Positions 36,785 to 46,197 of a stretch of 64,000 nucleotides of DNA are shown piece by piece; the stretch's first letter is position 1, and every line of letters begins with the position of its first letter. This stretch comes from Piscinibacter gummiphilus (GTDB taxonomy: Bacteria; Pseudomonadota; Gammaproteobacteria; Burkholderiales; Burkholderiaceae_C): contig NZ_CP136336.1 of NCBI RefSeq assembly GCF_032681285.1, positions 4,203,001-4,267,000 on the forward strand, in the 5' to 3' direction. The notes under the pieces are model-generated. The model worked only from the letters and a program-made list of their open reading frames with translations, was not told the origin of the DNA and did no database searches. Position numbers and translations under genes: made by a program.

Positions 36785-37954
36785 TCAGGAGCCCAGCTCG
36801 AAACGATCGCGCCCCAGCGCCTTGGCGCGGTAGAGCGCCGCATCGGCCCGCTTGAGGAGCGCATTCACTTCGTCCTGCGGCCCACGCCAGGCCGCCACGC
36901 CGATGCTGACCGTGAGGCTCATGCTCTCGCCCTGCCAGGCCCAGGGGCGGCGCAGCAGGGCGTCGCGCAGCCGCTCGGCGGCGCTGAGCGCCTCGGTCGA
37001 CGCGGTACCGGGCAGCAGCACCACGAACTCTTCCCCGCCGAAGCGGCCGATGCGGTCCACGTCGCGCATCTGCGCCTTCATGATCTTCGCCAGGTGCCGC
37101 AGGGCGTCGTCGCCGGCCGCGTGGCCGAAACGGTCGTTGATGTCCTTGAAGTAGTCGGCGTCGATCATGAGCACCGAAAAGGGGCGCGGGCTGCGCCCCA
37201 CCCGCCGGGCTTCGTCGTGCAGCTGCTCCTCGATGGCGCGGCGGTTGAAGACCTCGGTGAGGCCGTCGAGCCGCGAGAGCCTGCGCAGCTCGGCTGTCAT
37301 CCGCACGCCCACCAGCGCCACCAGCGCGAGGTGGAACACCAGCGCCGTGACGAGGAAGACCGCCGCCGAGCCGATGTCGAGCGAGCTGTTCCCCGCCATC
37401 TCGGCCGCCACGGTGTAGGGCGACACCACGGCCTGCGCACCGCGGTTGGCGAACACCAGGGCACCCAGCAGGAGCGGCAGCGCCAGCCATTGGCCGAGCG
37501 AGAGCCCCAGGTCGCGGCGCGCGTAGACGTAGATGTTCCACGCGGTCAGCGCACACAGCACGGCCAGCAGTCCCGACACGGCGGCCACCCGCAGGGCCCC
37601 GTACCGAGGCGTCAGACCCAGCCACGACAGCAGCACCACCCCGGCCATCAGCAGCGCGTAGACCCACCCATTTGCCGGCCGACCGATGAACTGGCGCACG
37701 CCCCGCTCCATGAGCAGGATGCCGGTTGCCACGCAGACGTTGGCCACCGCCCGCAGCTCCTCGCTCTTGGTCTGGCTGGCGCCGATGAAGATCACCACCG
37801 AGGCGCCGGTCAACAGGGCGTAACACGCCCATTGCACGGCCGAGCGGCGGTCGATCGGCACGACGGCGGCGCCAATCGCCCAACCGAGTGCCAGCACGGC
37901 TTGCTGGCACGCCACCATCAGAAAGGCGATCTCGGTAGCGGACAAGGTGGGCAT
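36785..37954 (-). CDS. Membrane-bound diguanylate cyclase (GGDEF domain)
   Basis: The 389-residue protein has about six to seven N-terminal membrane segments (10-215) and a GGDEF domain (about 225-385) with active-site GGEEF at 306-310 and an RxxD inhibitory site (RDVD, 297-300) five residues before it. It should make c-di-GMP from two GTP and be product-inhibited. With the HD-GYP protein 3 kb away the window holds both synthesis and breakdown enzymes. The sensed signal is unknown. Confidence 0.92.
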   Translation of the reverse strand: MPTLSATEIAFLMVACQQAVLALGWAIGAAVVPIDRRSAVQWACYALLTGASVVIFIGASQTKSEELRAVANVCVATGILLMERGVRQFIGRPANGWVYALLMAGVVLLSWLGLTPRYGALRVAAVSGLLAVLCALTAWNIYVYARRDLGLSLGQWLALPLLLGALVFANRGAQAVVSPYTVAAEMAGNSSLDIGSAAVFLVTALVFHLALVALVGVRMTAELRRLSRLDGLTEVFNRRAIEEQLHDEARRVGRSPRPFSVLMIDADYFKDINDRFGHAAGDDALRHLAKIMKAQMRDVDRIGRFGGEEFVVLLPGTASTEALSAAERLRDALLRRPWAWQGESMSLTVSIGVAAWRGPQDEVNALLKRADAALYRAKALGRDRFELGS

Positions 37955-38063
37955 GAAGCGTCGGGGACAGCCGGCAGGCGGCGATCCTTATAGCATTGGG
38001 CGTTCCAAACCGGTAAGGTGGGTTTGCGCCCGCCTTCGGCCCCCATTGCCCGAGAATGCCGCC

Positions 38064-39248
38064 ATGCTGATCGACTTCTTCTACACCCTGCGTGCCGCCA
38101 AGCTGAAGGTCACGGTGCCCGAGTACCTGACGCTGCTCGAAGCCATCAAGGCCGGCGTGATCGACGACGACGCCGGGCCGACGGTCGACAAGTTCTACCA
38201 CTTGTCGCGCGCCACGCTGGTGAAGGATGAAGCCCAGTACGACAAGTTCGACCGCGCCTTCGCCGCCTACTTCAAGGGCGTGGAGCTGCTGGCCGACTTC
38301 AGCCAGGACATCCCCCTCGACTGGCTGCGCAAGAAGCTGGAACTCGAGCTCAGCCCAGAGGAGAAGGCCGCCATCGAGAAGATGGGTTGGGACGAGCTGA
38401 TGGAAACGCTCAAGAAGCGTTTCGAAGAGCAGAAGGAGCGCCACGAGGGCGGCAACAAGATGATCGGCACCGGCGGCACCTCGCCCTTCGGCGCCTATGG
38501 CTACAACCCGCAAGGCATCCGCATCGGGCAGGACAAGAGCCGCAACAAGAGCGCGGTGAAGGTCTGGGACCAGCGCCAGTTCAAGGACTACGACGACACG
38601 CTCGAGCTCGGCACGCGCAACATCAAGGTCGCGCTGCGCCGCCTGCGCCGCTTCGCGCGCGAGGGCAACGAGCTCGAACTGGATCTGGACGACACCATCC
38701 ACAGCACCGCAGCCAACGCCGGCATGCTCGACATCAAGATGATCCCCGAGCGGCACAACAAGGTGAAGGTGCTGCTGCTGATGGACGTGGGTGGCACGAT
38801 GGACGAGCACATCCACCGCGTGGAAGAACTTTTCTCCGCCACCAAGAGCGAGTTCAAGCACCTCGAGTTCTATTACTTCCACAACTGCGTCTACGACTTC
38901 ATGTGGAAGAACAACCGCCGCCGCTACAGCGAGAAGTTCTCCACCTGGGACGTGATCCGCAAGTACAACAAGGACTACAAGCTGATCTTCGTGGGCGACG
39001 CGACCATGAGCCCCTACGAGATCCTGCAGCCGGGTGGCAGCGTCGAATACAACAACGAGGAGCCTGGCGCCGAGTGGTTGCAGCGGCTCACCAACGCCTT
39101 CCCGAAGTTCGCGTGGATCAACCCCGAGCCGCAGGGTGTGTGGAGCTACCGGCAGAGCATCTCGGTCATCCAGCAGTTGATGAACAACCGCATGTTCCCG
39201 CTCACCCTGCAGGGGCTCGAAGGGGCCATGCGCCTCTTGAGCAAGTGA
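38064..39248 (+). CDS. VWA-domain protein (CoxE-like), probable MoxR partner
   Basis: The 394-residue protein has a helical, charged N-terminal half (FFYTLRAAKLKVTVPEYLTLLEA) and a C-terminal von Willebrand A domain starting near 232. Its metal site reads DVGGTMD at 241-247, a variant of DxSxS in which the first Ser is Gly and the second is Thr. Later segments include FYYFHNCVYDFMWKN and IFVGDATMSPYEI. In many Burkholderiales this gene lies directly next to moxR. It is soluble and begins at the ATG at 38064. Confidence 0.9.
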   Translation: MLIDFFYTLRAAKLKVTVPEYLTLLEAIKAGVIDDDAGPTVDKFYHLSRATLVKDEAQYDKFDRAFAAYFKGVELLADFSQDIPLDWLRKKLELELSPEEKAAIEKMGWDELMETLKKRFEEQKERHEGGNKMIGTGGTSPFGAYGYNPQGIRIGQDKSRNKSAVKVWDQRQFKDYDDTLELGTRNIKVALRRLRRFAREGNELELDLDDTIHSTAANAGMLDIKMIPERHNKVKVLLLMDVGGTMDEHIHRVEELFSATKSEFKHLEFYYFHNCVYDFMWKNNRRRYSEKFSTWDVIRKYNKDYKLIFVGDATMSPYEILQPGGSVEYNNEEPGAEWLQRLTNAFPKFAWINPEPQGVWSYRQSISVIQQLMNNRMFPLTLQGLEGAMRLLSK

Positions 39249-39273
39249 CCCCGAGCACGTCGACGCCGCGCAC

Positions 39274-41178
39274 ATGACCCTTCGTTCCGTGGCCCGCCTG
39301 GGCCTGGGCTTGCTCATCGTGGCGGGCCTCTGGGGCTGCGCGAACCTGAACCGGGACGGCGCCACGCCACCCCCCGAGAACACCCCGCAGGCCCAGGCCG
39401 CCCAGGCCGCGCAACCGGCCTCGCCCCCCGCCGCAGCCGCCAGCGCCGCCTCGGCGCCCACGACCGTCGCCTACCGCGTCGAAGTGCAGGCCCCGCCCAA
39501 CCTGCGCCAGCTGCTGCTGACCTACCTAGACCTCGCCCGCTTCCAGAACGCGCCGCAGGCCGAAGGCATCACCAACGCCGAACTCGTGCGCCTGACCGCC
39601 GCCTCGCCCTCGCAGGCGCGCAGCCTGCTCGAGACCGAGGGCTACTTCAACGCGACCATCGCCGTCACCCGCGTCGATCCGCCAGACGAGACGCCGCTCA
39701 TCACCCTCAACGTCGGCCCCGGCCCGCGCACGGTCATCGGCGCGTGGGAGCTGACCGTTACGGGAGAGTTGAAGACACGCATCGACGCCGGCGACAAGGA
39801 CGCTCTCGAATTGATCGAGCGCCTGCGCAAGCGTTGGCCGCTCGAGGAAGGCAAACCCTTCAGCCAGTCGGCCTGGAACAGCGCCAAGAACGGCACCCTC
39901 GCCCAGCTGCGCGCCGAGGGCTACGCCGCGGCCAAGGCGGGCGAGACCACCGCCCACGTCGACGCCAAGGCCAACGAGGCCACGCTCGCCGTCGAGCTGC
40001 AGAGCGGCCCGCTCTTCATCCTGGGCGAGCTGCACATCGAAGGCCTCAAGCGCTACAACGAAGAGGGCATCCGCCACGTGGCCGACTTCGGCCCCGGCAC
40101 GCCCTACAGCGAGAAGCGCCTGTACGACTACCAGGAGCGGCTGCTCAAGCTCAACCTCTTCAACAGCGTGGCGGTGAGCATCGAACCCGACGAGGCGCAG
40201 GCCAAGGCCGTGCCGGTGATGGTGCGCGTGACCGAACAATCGCTGCAGCAGGCGGTGGCCGGCATCGGCTTTTCCGACAACACCCGCGAGCGCCTGACGC
40301 TCGAACACCGGCACCTGCGGCCCTTCGGCTTCCAGGTGCAGATGCGCAACAAGTTCGAACTCGGCCGCACCCAGCGCACCTGGGAAGGCGAGCTGCTCAG
40401 CGACCCGGGCGACGCGCAGTACCGCAAGCTGCTGGCCGGTGGCGTGAGCCGCCTCGACACCGACAACGACACCACCTTCTCCTGGAAGACGCGCGTGGGC
40501 CGCACGCTCTACACCGAGCGCATCGAGCGGCTCATCTTCGCGGAGCTGCTCAACGCGACGGTGACCAACGGCCTGGGCGAATTCACGAGCCGCGCGCTGT
40601 CCGGCAACTACCACTGGACCTGGCGCGACGTCGACGACATCATCCTGCCCACCCGCGGACTCACGACGGTCATCCAGGGCGGCGCGGGGTATGCGTTGTC
40701 CGAGAGCCAGCAGGACGGCCCCTTCGCCCGCGTCTACACCCGCAACACGCTCTACTGGCCGCTGCCCGGCGCGTGGTACACGCAGACGCGCCTCGAAGTG
40801 GCCGAGGTGTTCGCCAAGGCCGCCGTGGGCATCCCCGACACCCTGCTCTTCCGCGCCGGTGGCGACGAGTCGGTGCGCGGCTACGGTTACCGCGACCTCG
40901 GCCCGGTGGTCAACGGCGTGCTCACGAGCGGCCGCCAGCTGCTCACCGCCAGCTTCGAGATCGCACGCCCCTTCTCGGTGACCCGCCCGGCCTTGTGGTG
41001 GGCTGTCTTCATCGACGCCGGCAACGCGGTGAACCAGTGGTCCGACTACGAGCCGGCACTCGGCTTCGGCCTGGGCGTGCGCTGGCGCAGCCCCGTCGGG
41101 CCGCTGCGCATCGACTGGGCCTACGGCGAAGAAGTGCGCAAGGGCCGTCTGCATTTCAGCGTGGGCATCGCGTTCTGA
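39274..41178 (+). CDS. tamA: TamA, BamA/Omp85-family outer-membrane assembly protein, with a lipobox
   Basis: The 634-residue protein has a signal ending LWGC with Cys22 as a lipobox cysteine, then a Pro/Ala linker (about 30-65), POTRA domains (70-310) and a C-terminal Omp85 barrel ending in GIAF. The RAGGDESVRGYGYRDLGP segment carries the RGY motif of loop 6. With TamB it moves autotransporters and phospholipids to the outer membrane. Lipidation is unusual for TamA and is predicted from the lipobox only. Confidence 0.9.
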   Translation: MTLRSVARLGLGLLIVAGLWGCANLNRDGATPPPENTPQAQAAQAAQPASPPAAAASAASAPTTVAYRVEVQAPPNLRQLLLTYLDLARFQNAPQAEGITNAELVRLTAASPSQARSLLETEGYFNATIAVTRVDPPDETPLITLNVGPGPRTVIGAWELTVTGELKTRIDAGDKDALELIERLRKRWPLEEGKPFSQSAWNSAKNGTLAQLRAEGYAAAKAGETTAHVDAKANEATLAVELQSGPLFILGELHIEGLKRYNEEGIRHVADFGPGTPYSEKRLYDYQERLLKLNLFNSVAVSIEPDEAQAKAVPVMVRVTEQSLQQAVAGIGFSDNTRERLTLEHRHLRPFGFQVQMRNKFELGRTQRTWEGELLSDPGDAQYRKLLAGGVSRLDTDNDTTFSWKTRVGRTLYTERIERLIFAELLNATVTNGLGEFTSRALSGNYHWTWRDVDDIILPTRGLTTVIQGGAGYALSESQQDGPFARVYTRNTLYWPLPGAWYTQTRLEVAEVFAKAAVGIPDTLLFRAGGDESVRGYGYRDLGPVVNGVLTSGRQLLTASFEIARPFSVTRPALWWAVFIDAGNAVNQWSDYEPALGFGLGVRWRSPVGPLRIDWAYGEEVRKGRLHFSVGIAF

Positions 41179-41188
41179 GCGTGGTGTG

Positions 41189-44100
41189 ATGGACACGAAC
41201 GAGGCCACCCCCACCCCACCGCCTGCGGCCAAACCCCGCAACGCCCGGCGCCGCCTGTGGTGGAGCCTGGCCGCGGTGTTCGCGCTGTGCGCGGTGCTCG
41301 CAGGCCTCGCGTCGAGCCTCTACTGGGCCACCGGCACCACCGGCGGCAGCCAGTGGCTGCTGGCGCGGCTGGCACTCGTCGGCGTGCAGGTGCAGGTGAC
41401 ACAACTCGAAGGCAGCCTGCGCGGCGACTTCAAGGCTCAGCAAGTGGTGGTCACCGTGGGACACACGCGCGTCGTCGTCGACCGCCCGACATGGCGCACG
41501 CTGCGCCTCGACTACCCCTACGCACAAGGCGTGTGGGCCCGCATCCACGTGGCCTCGCTCGTGGCCGAGCGGGTGATCGTCACCGTCGAGTCGAGCGGCG
41601 CCAGCACGCCGTTCAAGCTGCCCCGCAGCCTGCACCTGCCGGTCGAGCTTCAGATCGACGACGTGCAGGCCGGAGAGCTGCAAGTGCCGGGCCTCGGCAG
41701 CGGCCACCCCCTGCGCGATGTGCGCGGTGCGGCCCATCTGGGCCACGACCGTGGCCGCGCCCACCGCTTCGAGAATTTGAGCGCCCGCCTCGACCCGCTG
41801 CACATCACCGGCCACGCCCGCATCGACGCCCTTGGCCCGATGGCGATGGACGTGGCCCTCAAAGCCACCCAGAGCGCCCAAGGCCAGCCCGCCCTGCCCG
41901 CCTGGGCCAAGACCTTGCGCACCGACTGGCAGGCCGAAGCGCAATCGACCGGGCCGCTCGCGAAGTTCGAGCTGCGCGCGAAGATGCGTGCACAGGGCCA
42001 GTCGCTCGACGCCAGCGCGCAGGTCGAGCCCGAAGCCCGCTGGGCGATCACGCGGCTCGAAGCGCAGACCCAGGGCCTCGACCTCTCGGCCCTGCTCGCG
42101 CAGGCGCCGCTCACCGCGCTCAACGGCACGCTGCGCATCACACCCGAGAGCAGCGGCGGGGCCCACACACTCGCCCTCGCCGCCAACCTGGAGAACACCC
42201 AACCCGGCCGCTGGGACCGCCAACAGCTGCCGGTGCGCAGCCTCGTGGCCGACGCCCGCTGGCGCAGCGACGTGGCCGACGAGCTGGCCCTGCAGCGCTT
42301 CGAAGCCAAGCTCTTCGACGAGCAGCGCGCCGCCGGCACCCTGCAAGGCACGGCCAGCTGGAAGGGGCGCGACTTCGCGGTCGACGCCACCCTCACCAAG
42401 GTGCAGCCGAGCGCGCTCGACAACCGCCTGATGGCGATGACCCTGAGCGGGCCGGTGAAGCTCTCGGGGACACTCGCTGCGCGCACGCCCACCGGCGCGC
42501 CGGCACCGCCGCGCTTCACGGCGCTGGCCGATTTGAGCGGCCAGCTCGTCGACCCGCCCCGCCCGGTGCAGCTCAAGCTCGACGCCACCGGCTCCGAAGA
42601 GCGCATCGAGTTGCGCGAGCTGCGGGCCCGCGCCGACGGCGCCAGTGCCGAGCTCAAAGGCACCGCCGAGCGCAGCGGCGACGCATGGCAACTGAAGGCC
42701 CGCGCCGCGCTGGTCGATTTCGACCCCAAGCCCTGGTTCCCCGCCGGCCCCCGCGGCGGCTGGCGCACCGGCACGCACCGCTTCAACCTGCAAGGCGACA
42801 CCCAGCTCACCATCGCCGACAGCGTGCGCACGACCGGCCCCGCCGACAAGCGCGCCCTGATGGAGCGGCTGGCCGGCCTGCACGGCGAAGCGCGCGTCAC
42901 GCTCGACAACAGCAGCGTGGCCAACGTGCCGCTCTCCGGCCAGCTGCAGTGGCGCCACGCCGGCCGCGACCCCATGCAGGCCCAGGGCAAGCTCGACGTC
43001 GGCGGCAACCATGTCGAAGTCGACGGCCAGCTCGCCACCGACGCCCGCGGCCAGCAGGACCGCTGGTCGCTCCAGGCCCGCGCTCCCACCCTCGCCCGCC
43101 TCGCCCCGCTGCTGCGGGCCCTGATGCCGAGCGACCAGGCCGCCCAGATGGCCGACACCCTCGCCGGCTCGCTGACCGGCGACGCGCAGGTGCGTGGCCG
43201 CTGGCCCGAGCTCAGCACCCAGGGGCAGGCGACGCTCAGCGGCGCGAAGGCCGGCGCCTGGACGGTCGGCCAGGGCCAGGCCCGCTGGCAGGCGAGCACC
43301 AACCTCGACGCCCCGCTCGACGTGCAGATCGACATCGGCCAGGCCGCGTGGGCCGACCGCAAGATCGACGACACCCGCCTCAAGCTCAGCGGCAGCGGGC
43401 GCAACCACCAGTTCAGCTTCAACAGCGAGCTGCGCGTGGCCCCGCCGGTGTGGGCCGAGACGCTGCAGGGGGGCCGCAGCACCGTGCCCGCCGGAGAGCG
43501 GGCGCCCGTGCGCACCCTCGTGACGGCCGCCGCGCAGGGCAGCCTCACCGGCGCGCCGTGGCACACCGGCGCCCCCGGCGACACCACGCCACCGTGGTCG
43601 TGGAAAGGCCTGCTGCAGCGCTTCGAGCTGCGCACCACACAGGCCGGCGCGGCGCCGCTGCTCGTCACACGCGACGTCACCCTCGAACTGCAAGGCGGCC
43701 CGCCGCTACACGCCACCGTGGGCGCCGGCCGGGCCGACATCCTCGGCGCCGCGCTCAAGTGGAGCCGGCTCGACTGGGAAGCCGGCCGCGGCCTCGTCGG
43801 CCAGCAGCTCGACATGCAGGCCGAACTCGAACCGCTGGCGGTTGCACCGCTCCTCAAGCGTGTGCACCCCAACTTCGGCTGGGGCGGCGACCTGCTGGTG
43901 GGTGGCCACGTCTACGTCAAGCAGACCGACAGTTTCAGCGCCGACATCGTGTTCGAACGCATCAAGGGCGACCTCACCGTCACCGAAGAAAGCGGCACGC
44001 AGGCCCTCGGCCTGTCCGACCTGCGCATCGGCCTCGACGCGAAAGACGGCGTGTGGAACCTCACCGCCGGCCTGGCGGGCGAGCAGCTCGGCGTGCTCGG

Positions 44101-45433
44101 CGGCGCGGTGGTCATCCGCACCTCGCCGCAGGCGGCCACGCCGCCGCCCGATGCGCCGATCCAGGGTGTGCTCGAAGCGCAAGTGGCCAACCTCGGCACC
44201 TGGGGCCCGTGGGTGCCGGCCGGCTGGCGGCTCGACGGCAAGCTCAACGTCAGCGCGAGCTTCGGCGGCCGGCTCAACGCGCCCGAGTACACCGGCAAGA
44301 TGGTCGGCGCCGGCATCGGCGTGCGCAACATGGTCGAAGGCGTCAACGTGACCGATGGCGAAGTCGACATCTCGCTCGAAGGCAACACCGCACGCATCAA
44401 CAAGTTCAGCGCACGCGGCGGCAACGGCAGCGTGCGCGTCGAGGGCGACGCACGGCTCGACGACACCTGGCGCTCGCGGCTGAAGCTCGTGGCCGACAAG
44501 TTCCAGCTGCTCGGGCGCGTCGACTTGAAGGTCGTCACGAGCGGCGAGGCCAACGTCGCCATCGACGGCGAGTCGGTGAAGGGCGATGGCCGCTTCACCG
44601 TCGACGAAGGCCTCATCGACTTCACCCGCCTGAGTTCGCCCGGCCTCGGCGACGACGTGATCGTCACCGGCCGCGCCAACGATCCGCGCGAAGCCGCACC
44701 GACCACGCCCAACGTGCCCAGCGGCAACCGCATCTCGCTCGACCTGCTCGTGAACCTCGGCGACAACCTGCGCATGCGCGGCCTGGGCATCGACACCAAG
44801 CTGCGCGGCGAGCTGCGCGTGTCGCGCCCGGCCGGCAAGTGGGCACTGGTGGGCCGCGTGAGCGCCGTCGACGGCACCTTCGCCAACTACGGGCAGAAGC
44901 TCGAGATCGACCGCGGCGACATCGTCTTCAACGGCGCCCCGAGCGACATGCGGCTCGACATCGAGGCCACGCGCCCCAACCTCGACGTGCGCGTGGGCGT
45001 GCAGGTCACCGGCCCGCTGCAGAACCTGCGCGTGAAGCTCTTCTCCAGCCCCGACATGACCAACAACGAGAAACTCTCGTGGCTCATGCTCGGCCGCGCG
45101 AGCGACGGCCTCGGCAAGACCGACACCGCCCTCGTGCAACGCGCCGCCTTCGCCCTGCTGGCCGGTGAAGGCGACGGCGGCCCCGGCGCCATCACCAAGG
45201 CCTTCGGCATCGACGACGTGGGCCTGCGCCAGGCCGAAGGCGACACCCGCGAGACGGTGGTGTCGGTGGGCAAGCAGTTGTCGAAGCGCGTGTACGTGGC
45301 CTACGAGCAGAACCTCGCGACGAGCGCGGGCAGTTTCCAGGTCACCTACCGCATCGCACAACGGTTCGTGATGCGGCTGCAATCGGGGCTCGACCGATCC
45401 ATCGACCTGATCGGCACCTGGCGTTGGGAATGA
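41189..45433 (+). CDS. tamB: TamB translocation and assembly module protein
   Basis: The product has 1414 residues, with an N-terminal inner-membrane anchor (about 27-50) and a long, repetitive beta-rich body typical of AsmA-like lipid-channel proteins. The C-terminal DUF490 domain (about 1080-1414) contains GDNLRMRGLGIDTKLRGEL, NLDVRVGVQVTGPLQN and SWLMLGRASDGLG. A GTG at 41186 directly precedes the ATG at 41189. The gene starts 10 bases after tamA, as an operon. Its stop codon lies in the left foot of a long hairpin. Confidence 0.92.
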   Translation: MDTNEATPTPPPAAKPRNARRRLWWSLAAVFALCAVLAGLASSLYWATGTTGGSQWLLARLALVGVQVQVTQLEGSLRGDFKAQQVVVTVGHTRVVVDRPTWRTLRLDYPYAQGVWARIHVASLVAERVIVTVESSGASTPFKLPRSLHLPVELQIDDVQAGELQVPGLGSGHPLRDVRGAAHLGHDRGRAHRFENLSARLDPLHITGHARIDALGPMAMDVALKATQSAQGQPALPAWAKTLRTDWQAEAQSTGPLAKFELRAKMRAQGQSLDASAQVEPEARWAITRLEAQTQGLDLSALLAQAPLTALNGTLRITPESSGGAHTLALAANLENTQPGRWDRQQLPVRSLVADARWRSDVADELALQRFEAKLFDEQRAAGTLQGTASWKGRDFAVDATLTKVQPSALDNRLMAMTLSGPVKLSGTLAARTPTGAPAPPRFTALADLSGQLVDPPRPVQLKLDATGSEERIELRELRARADGASAELKGTAERSGDAWQLKARAALVDFDPKPWFPAGPRGGWRTGTHRFNLQGDTQLTIADSVRTTGPADKRALMERLAGLHGEARVTLDNSSVANVPLSGQLQWRHAGRDPMQAQGKLDVGGNHVEVDGQLATDARGQQDRWSLQARAPTLARLAPLLRALMPSDQAAQMADTLAGSLTGDAQVRGRWPELSTQGQATLSGAKAGAWTVGQGQARWQASTNLDAPLDVQIDIGQAAWADRKIDDTRLKLSGSGRNHQFSFNSELRVAPPVWAETLQGGRSTVPAGERAPVRTLVTAAAQGSLTGAPWHTGAPGDTTPPWSWKGLLQRFELRTTQAGAAPLLVTRDVTLELQGGPPLHATVGAGRADILGAALKWSRLDWEAGRGLVGQQLDMQAELEPLAVAPLLKRVHPNFGWGGDLLVGGHVYVKQTDSFSADIVFERIKGDLTVTEESGTQALGLSDLRIGLDAKDGVWNLTAGLAGEQLGVLGGAVVIRTSPQAATPPPDAPIQGVLEAQVANLGTWGPWVPAGWRLDGKLNVSASFGGRLNAPEYTGKMVGAGIGVRNMVEGVNVTDGEVDISLEGNTARINKFSARGGNGSVRVEGDARLDDTWRSRLKLVADKFQLLGRVDLKVVTSGEANVAIDGESVKGDGRFTVDEGLIDFTRLSSPGLGDDVIVTGRANDPREAAPTTPNVPSGNRISLDLLVNLGDNLRMRGLGIDTKLRGELRVSRPAGKWALVGRVSAVDGTFANYGQKLEIDRGDIVFNGAPSDMRLDIEATRPNLDVRVGVQVTGPLQNLRVKLFSSPDMTNNEKLSWLMLGRASDGLGKTDTALVQRAAFALLAGEGDGGPGAITKAFGIDDVGLRQAEGDTRETVVSVGKQLSKRVYVAYEQNLATSAGSFQVTYRIAQRFVMRLQSGLDRSIDLIGTWRWE

Positions 45434-45471
45434 TGCAGTCCCCGTGTCGCTGCGCGACATGGGGACTGCAT
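45433..45471 (+). terminator. Long hairpin overlapping the tamB stop, probable terminator or mRNA end
   Basis: The 18-base arms at 45433-45450 and 45454-45471 pair with one G-U-type mismatch around a three-base TGC loop. The left arm begins on the last base of the tamB stop. It is followed by TAATTC rather than a T-run, so it is not a classic terminator. The right foot also supplies part of the tRNA promoter. Confidence 0.6.
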
Positions 45472-45474
45472 AAT
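45469..45474 (+). promoter_or_regulatory. Candidate -10 box of the tRNA-Arg promoter
   Basis: CATAAT lies 11 bases before the first base of the tRNA, a normal distance for a stable-RNA promoter. No good -35 box is visible 17 bases upstream, where the hairpin lies. Confidence 0.35.
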
Positions 45475-45485
45475 TCGCCGCCTCT

Positions 45486-45560
45486 CTCGCCGTAGTTCAA
45501 TGGATAGAACGGCCGCCTCCTAAGCGGCAAATATGGGTTCGATTCCCGTCGGCGGGACCA
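45486..45560 (+). tRNA. tRNA-Arg, anticodon CCU
   Basis: A complete 75-base cloverleaf ends in an encoded CCA. The acceptor stem pairs CTCGCCG with CGGCGGG (one G-U), the anticodon stem pairs GCCGC with GCGGC around the loop CTCCTAA, giving anticodon CCT, and the T arm pairs ATGGG with CCCGT around TTCGATT. It decodes AGG, a rare codon in this GC-rich genome. Confidence 0.96.
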
Positions 45561-45635
45561 GCTCTGATTTCGCGCAAAGTGTGCTGCGTCCGCAGGACCT
45601 AAGGTGGTGGCACCGATCCATCCGAGGACTCCACC

Positions 45636-46049
45636 ATGCGCACCTTCCCACTTCTCATCGGGCTCGCCAGCCTGATCGTTTCGTCGTCTGCCGCCATGGC
45701 GCAGCCAGGGCCCGGCGCCGGGCGCCCGTGCGTGGCCGCTTCTTCCGCCAGCGGCGCGGGCGTCGCCAACTGCACGGGCCCGCGCGAGGGCATGCGCGGC
45801 GGCATGGCCCCCCGCGCGCGCTGGGGCCGCGACTTCACGCCCGGCTGGGGAATGATGTCGCGCGAAGAGCAGCAGCAGCACCGCGACAAGATGCTGTCGT
45901 TCAGCGATTACGAGCAGTGCCGCACCTACATGGAGCAGCACCACGGGCAGATGGCCGACCGTGCGAAAGAGCGGGGCCGCACCATGCCCGACACGCCGCG
46001 GCGCGATGCCTGCGCGGGGCTGAAGACGCCCGCGCCGAAGGCGAAGTAA
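45636..46049 (+). CDS. Small secreted protein of unknown function
   Basis: The 137-residue protein has a signal peptide (cleavage near AMA-QPG at about 21-23), a Gly/Arg/Met-rich middle (EGMRGGMAPRARWGRDF) and a charged helical end with SREEQQQHRDKMLSF and CRTYMEQHHGQMADRAKERG. It has four cysteines. It recalls the helical Spy/CpxP-like or metal-handling periplasmic proteins but lacks the LTxxQ repeats, so I assign no function. Confidence 0.6.
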   Translation: MRTFPLLIGLASLIVSSSAAMAQPGPGAGRPCVAASSASGAGVANCTGPREGMRGGMAPRARWGRDFTPGWGMMSREEQQQHRDKMLSFSDYEQCRTYMEQHHGQMADRAKERGRTMPDTPRRDACAGLKTPAPKAK

Positions 46050-46197
46050 CAGTCTGAAAAATCACCTCGCGGCAAGACCTTCCGCGAGGCTACGGTACTC
46101 GGGGCATTTGCTGGTGCTCACCTCCGGCTCTGGGTAGATTCGTCCACTTGCGCTCGCGCGCAATTCCTTTCATCCAAGCCGTACCGGAGGAATGCGA

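Noticed and set aside
36540..39461. A 973-codon minus-strand open frame across several genes
   Set aside because: It runs antisense through the VWA gene and out of frame through the cyclase gene; the translation is low-complexity and unlike any family.
41257..45168. A 1303-codon open frame in a second frame inside tamB
   Set aside because: It is a frame shadow of tamB: mostly Arg/Pro/Ala/His, while the tamB frame has the DUF490 signatures.
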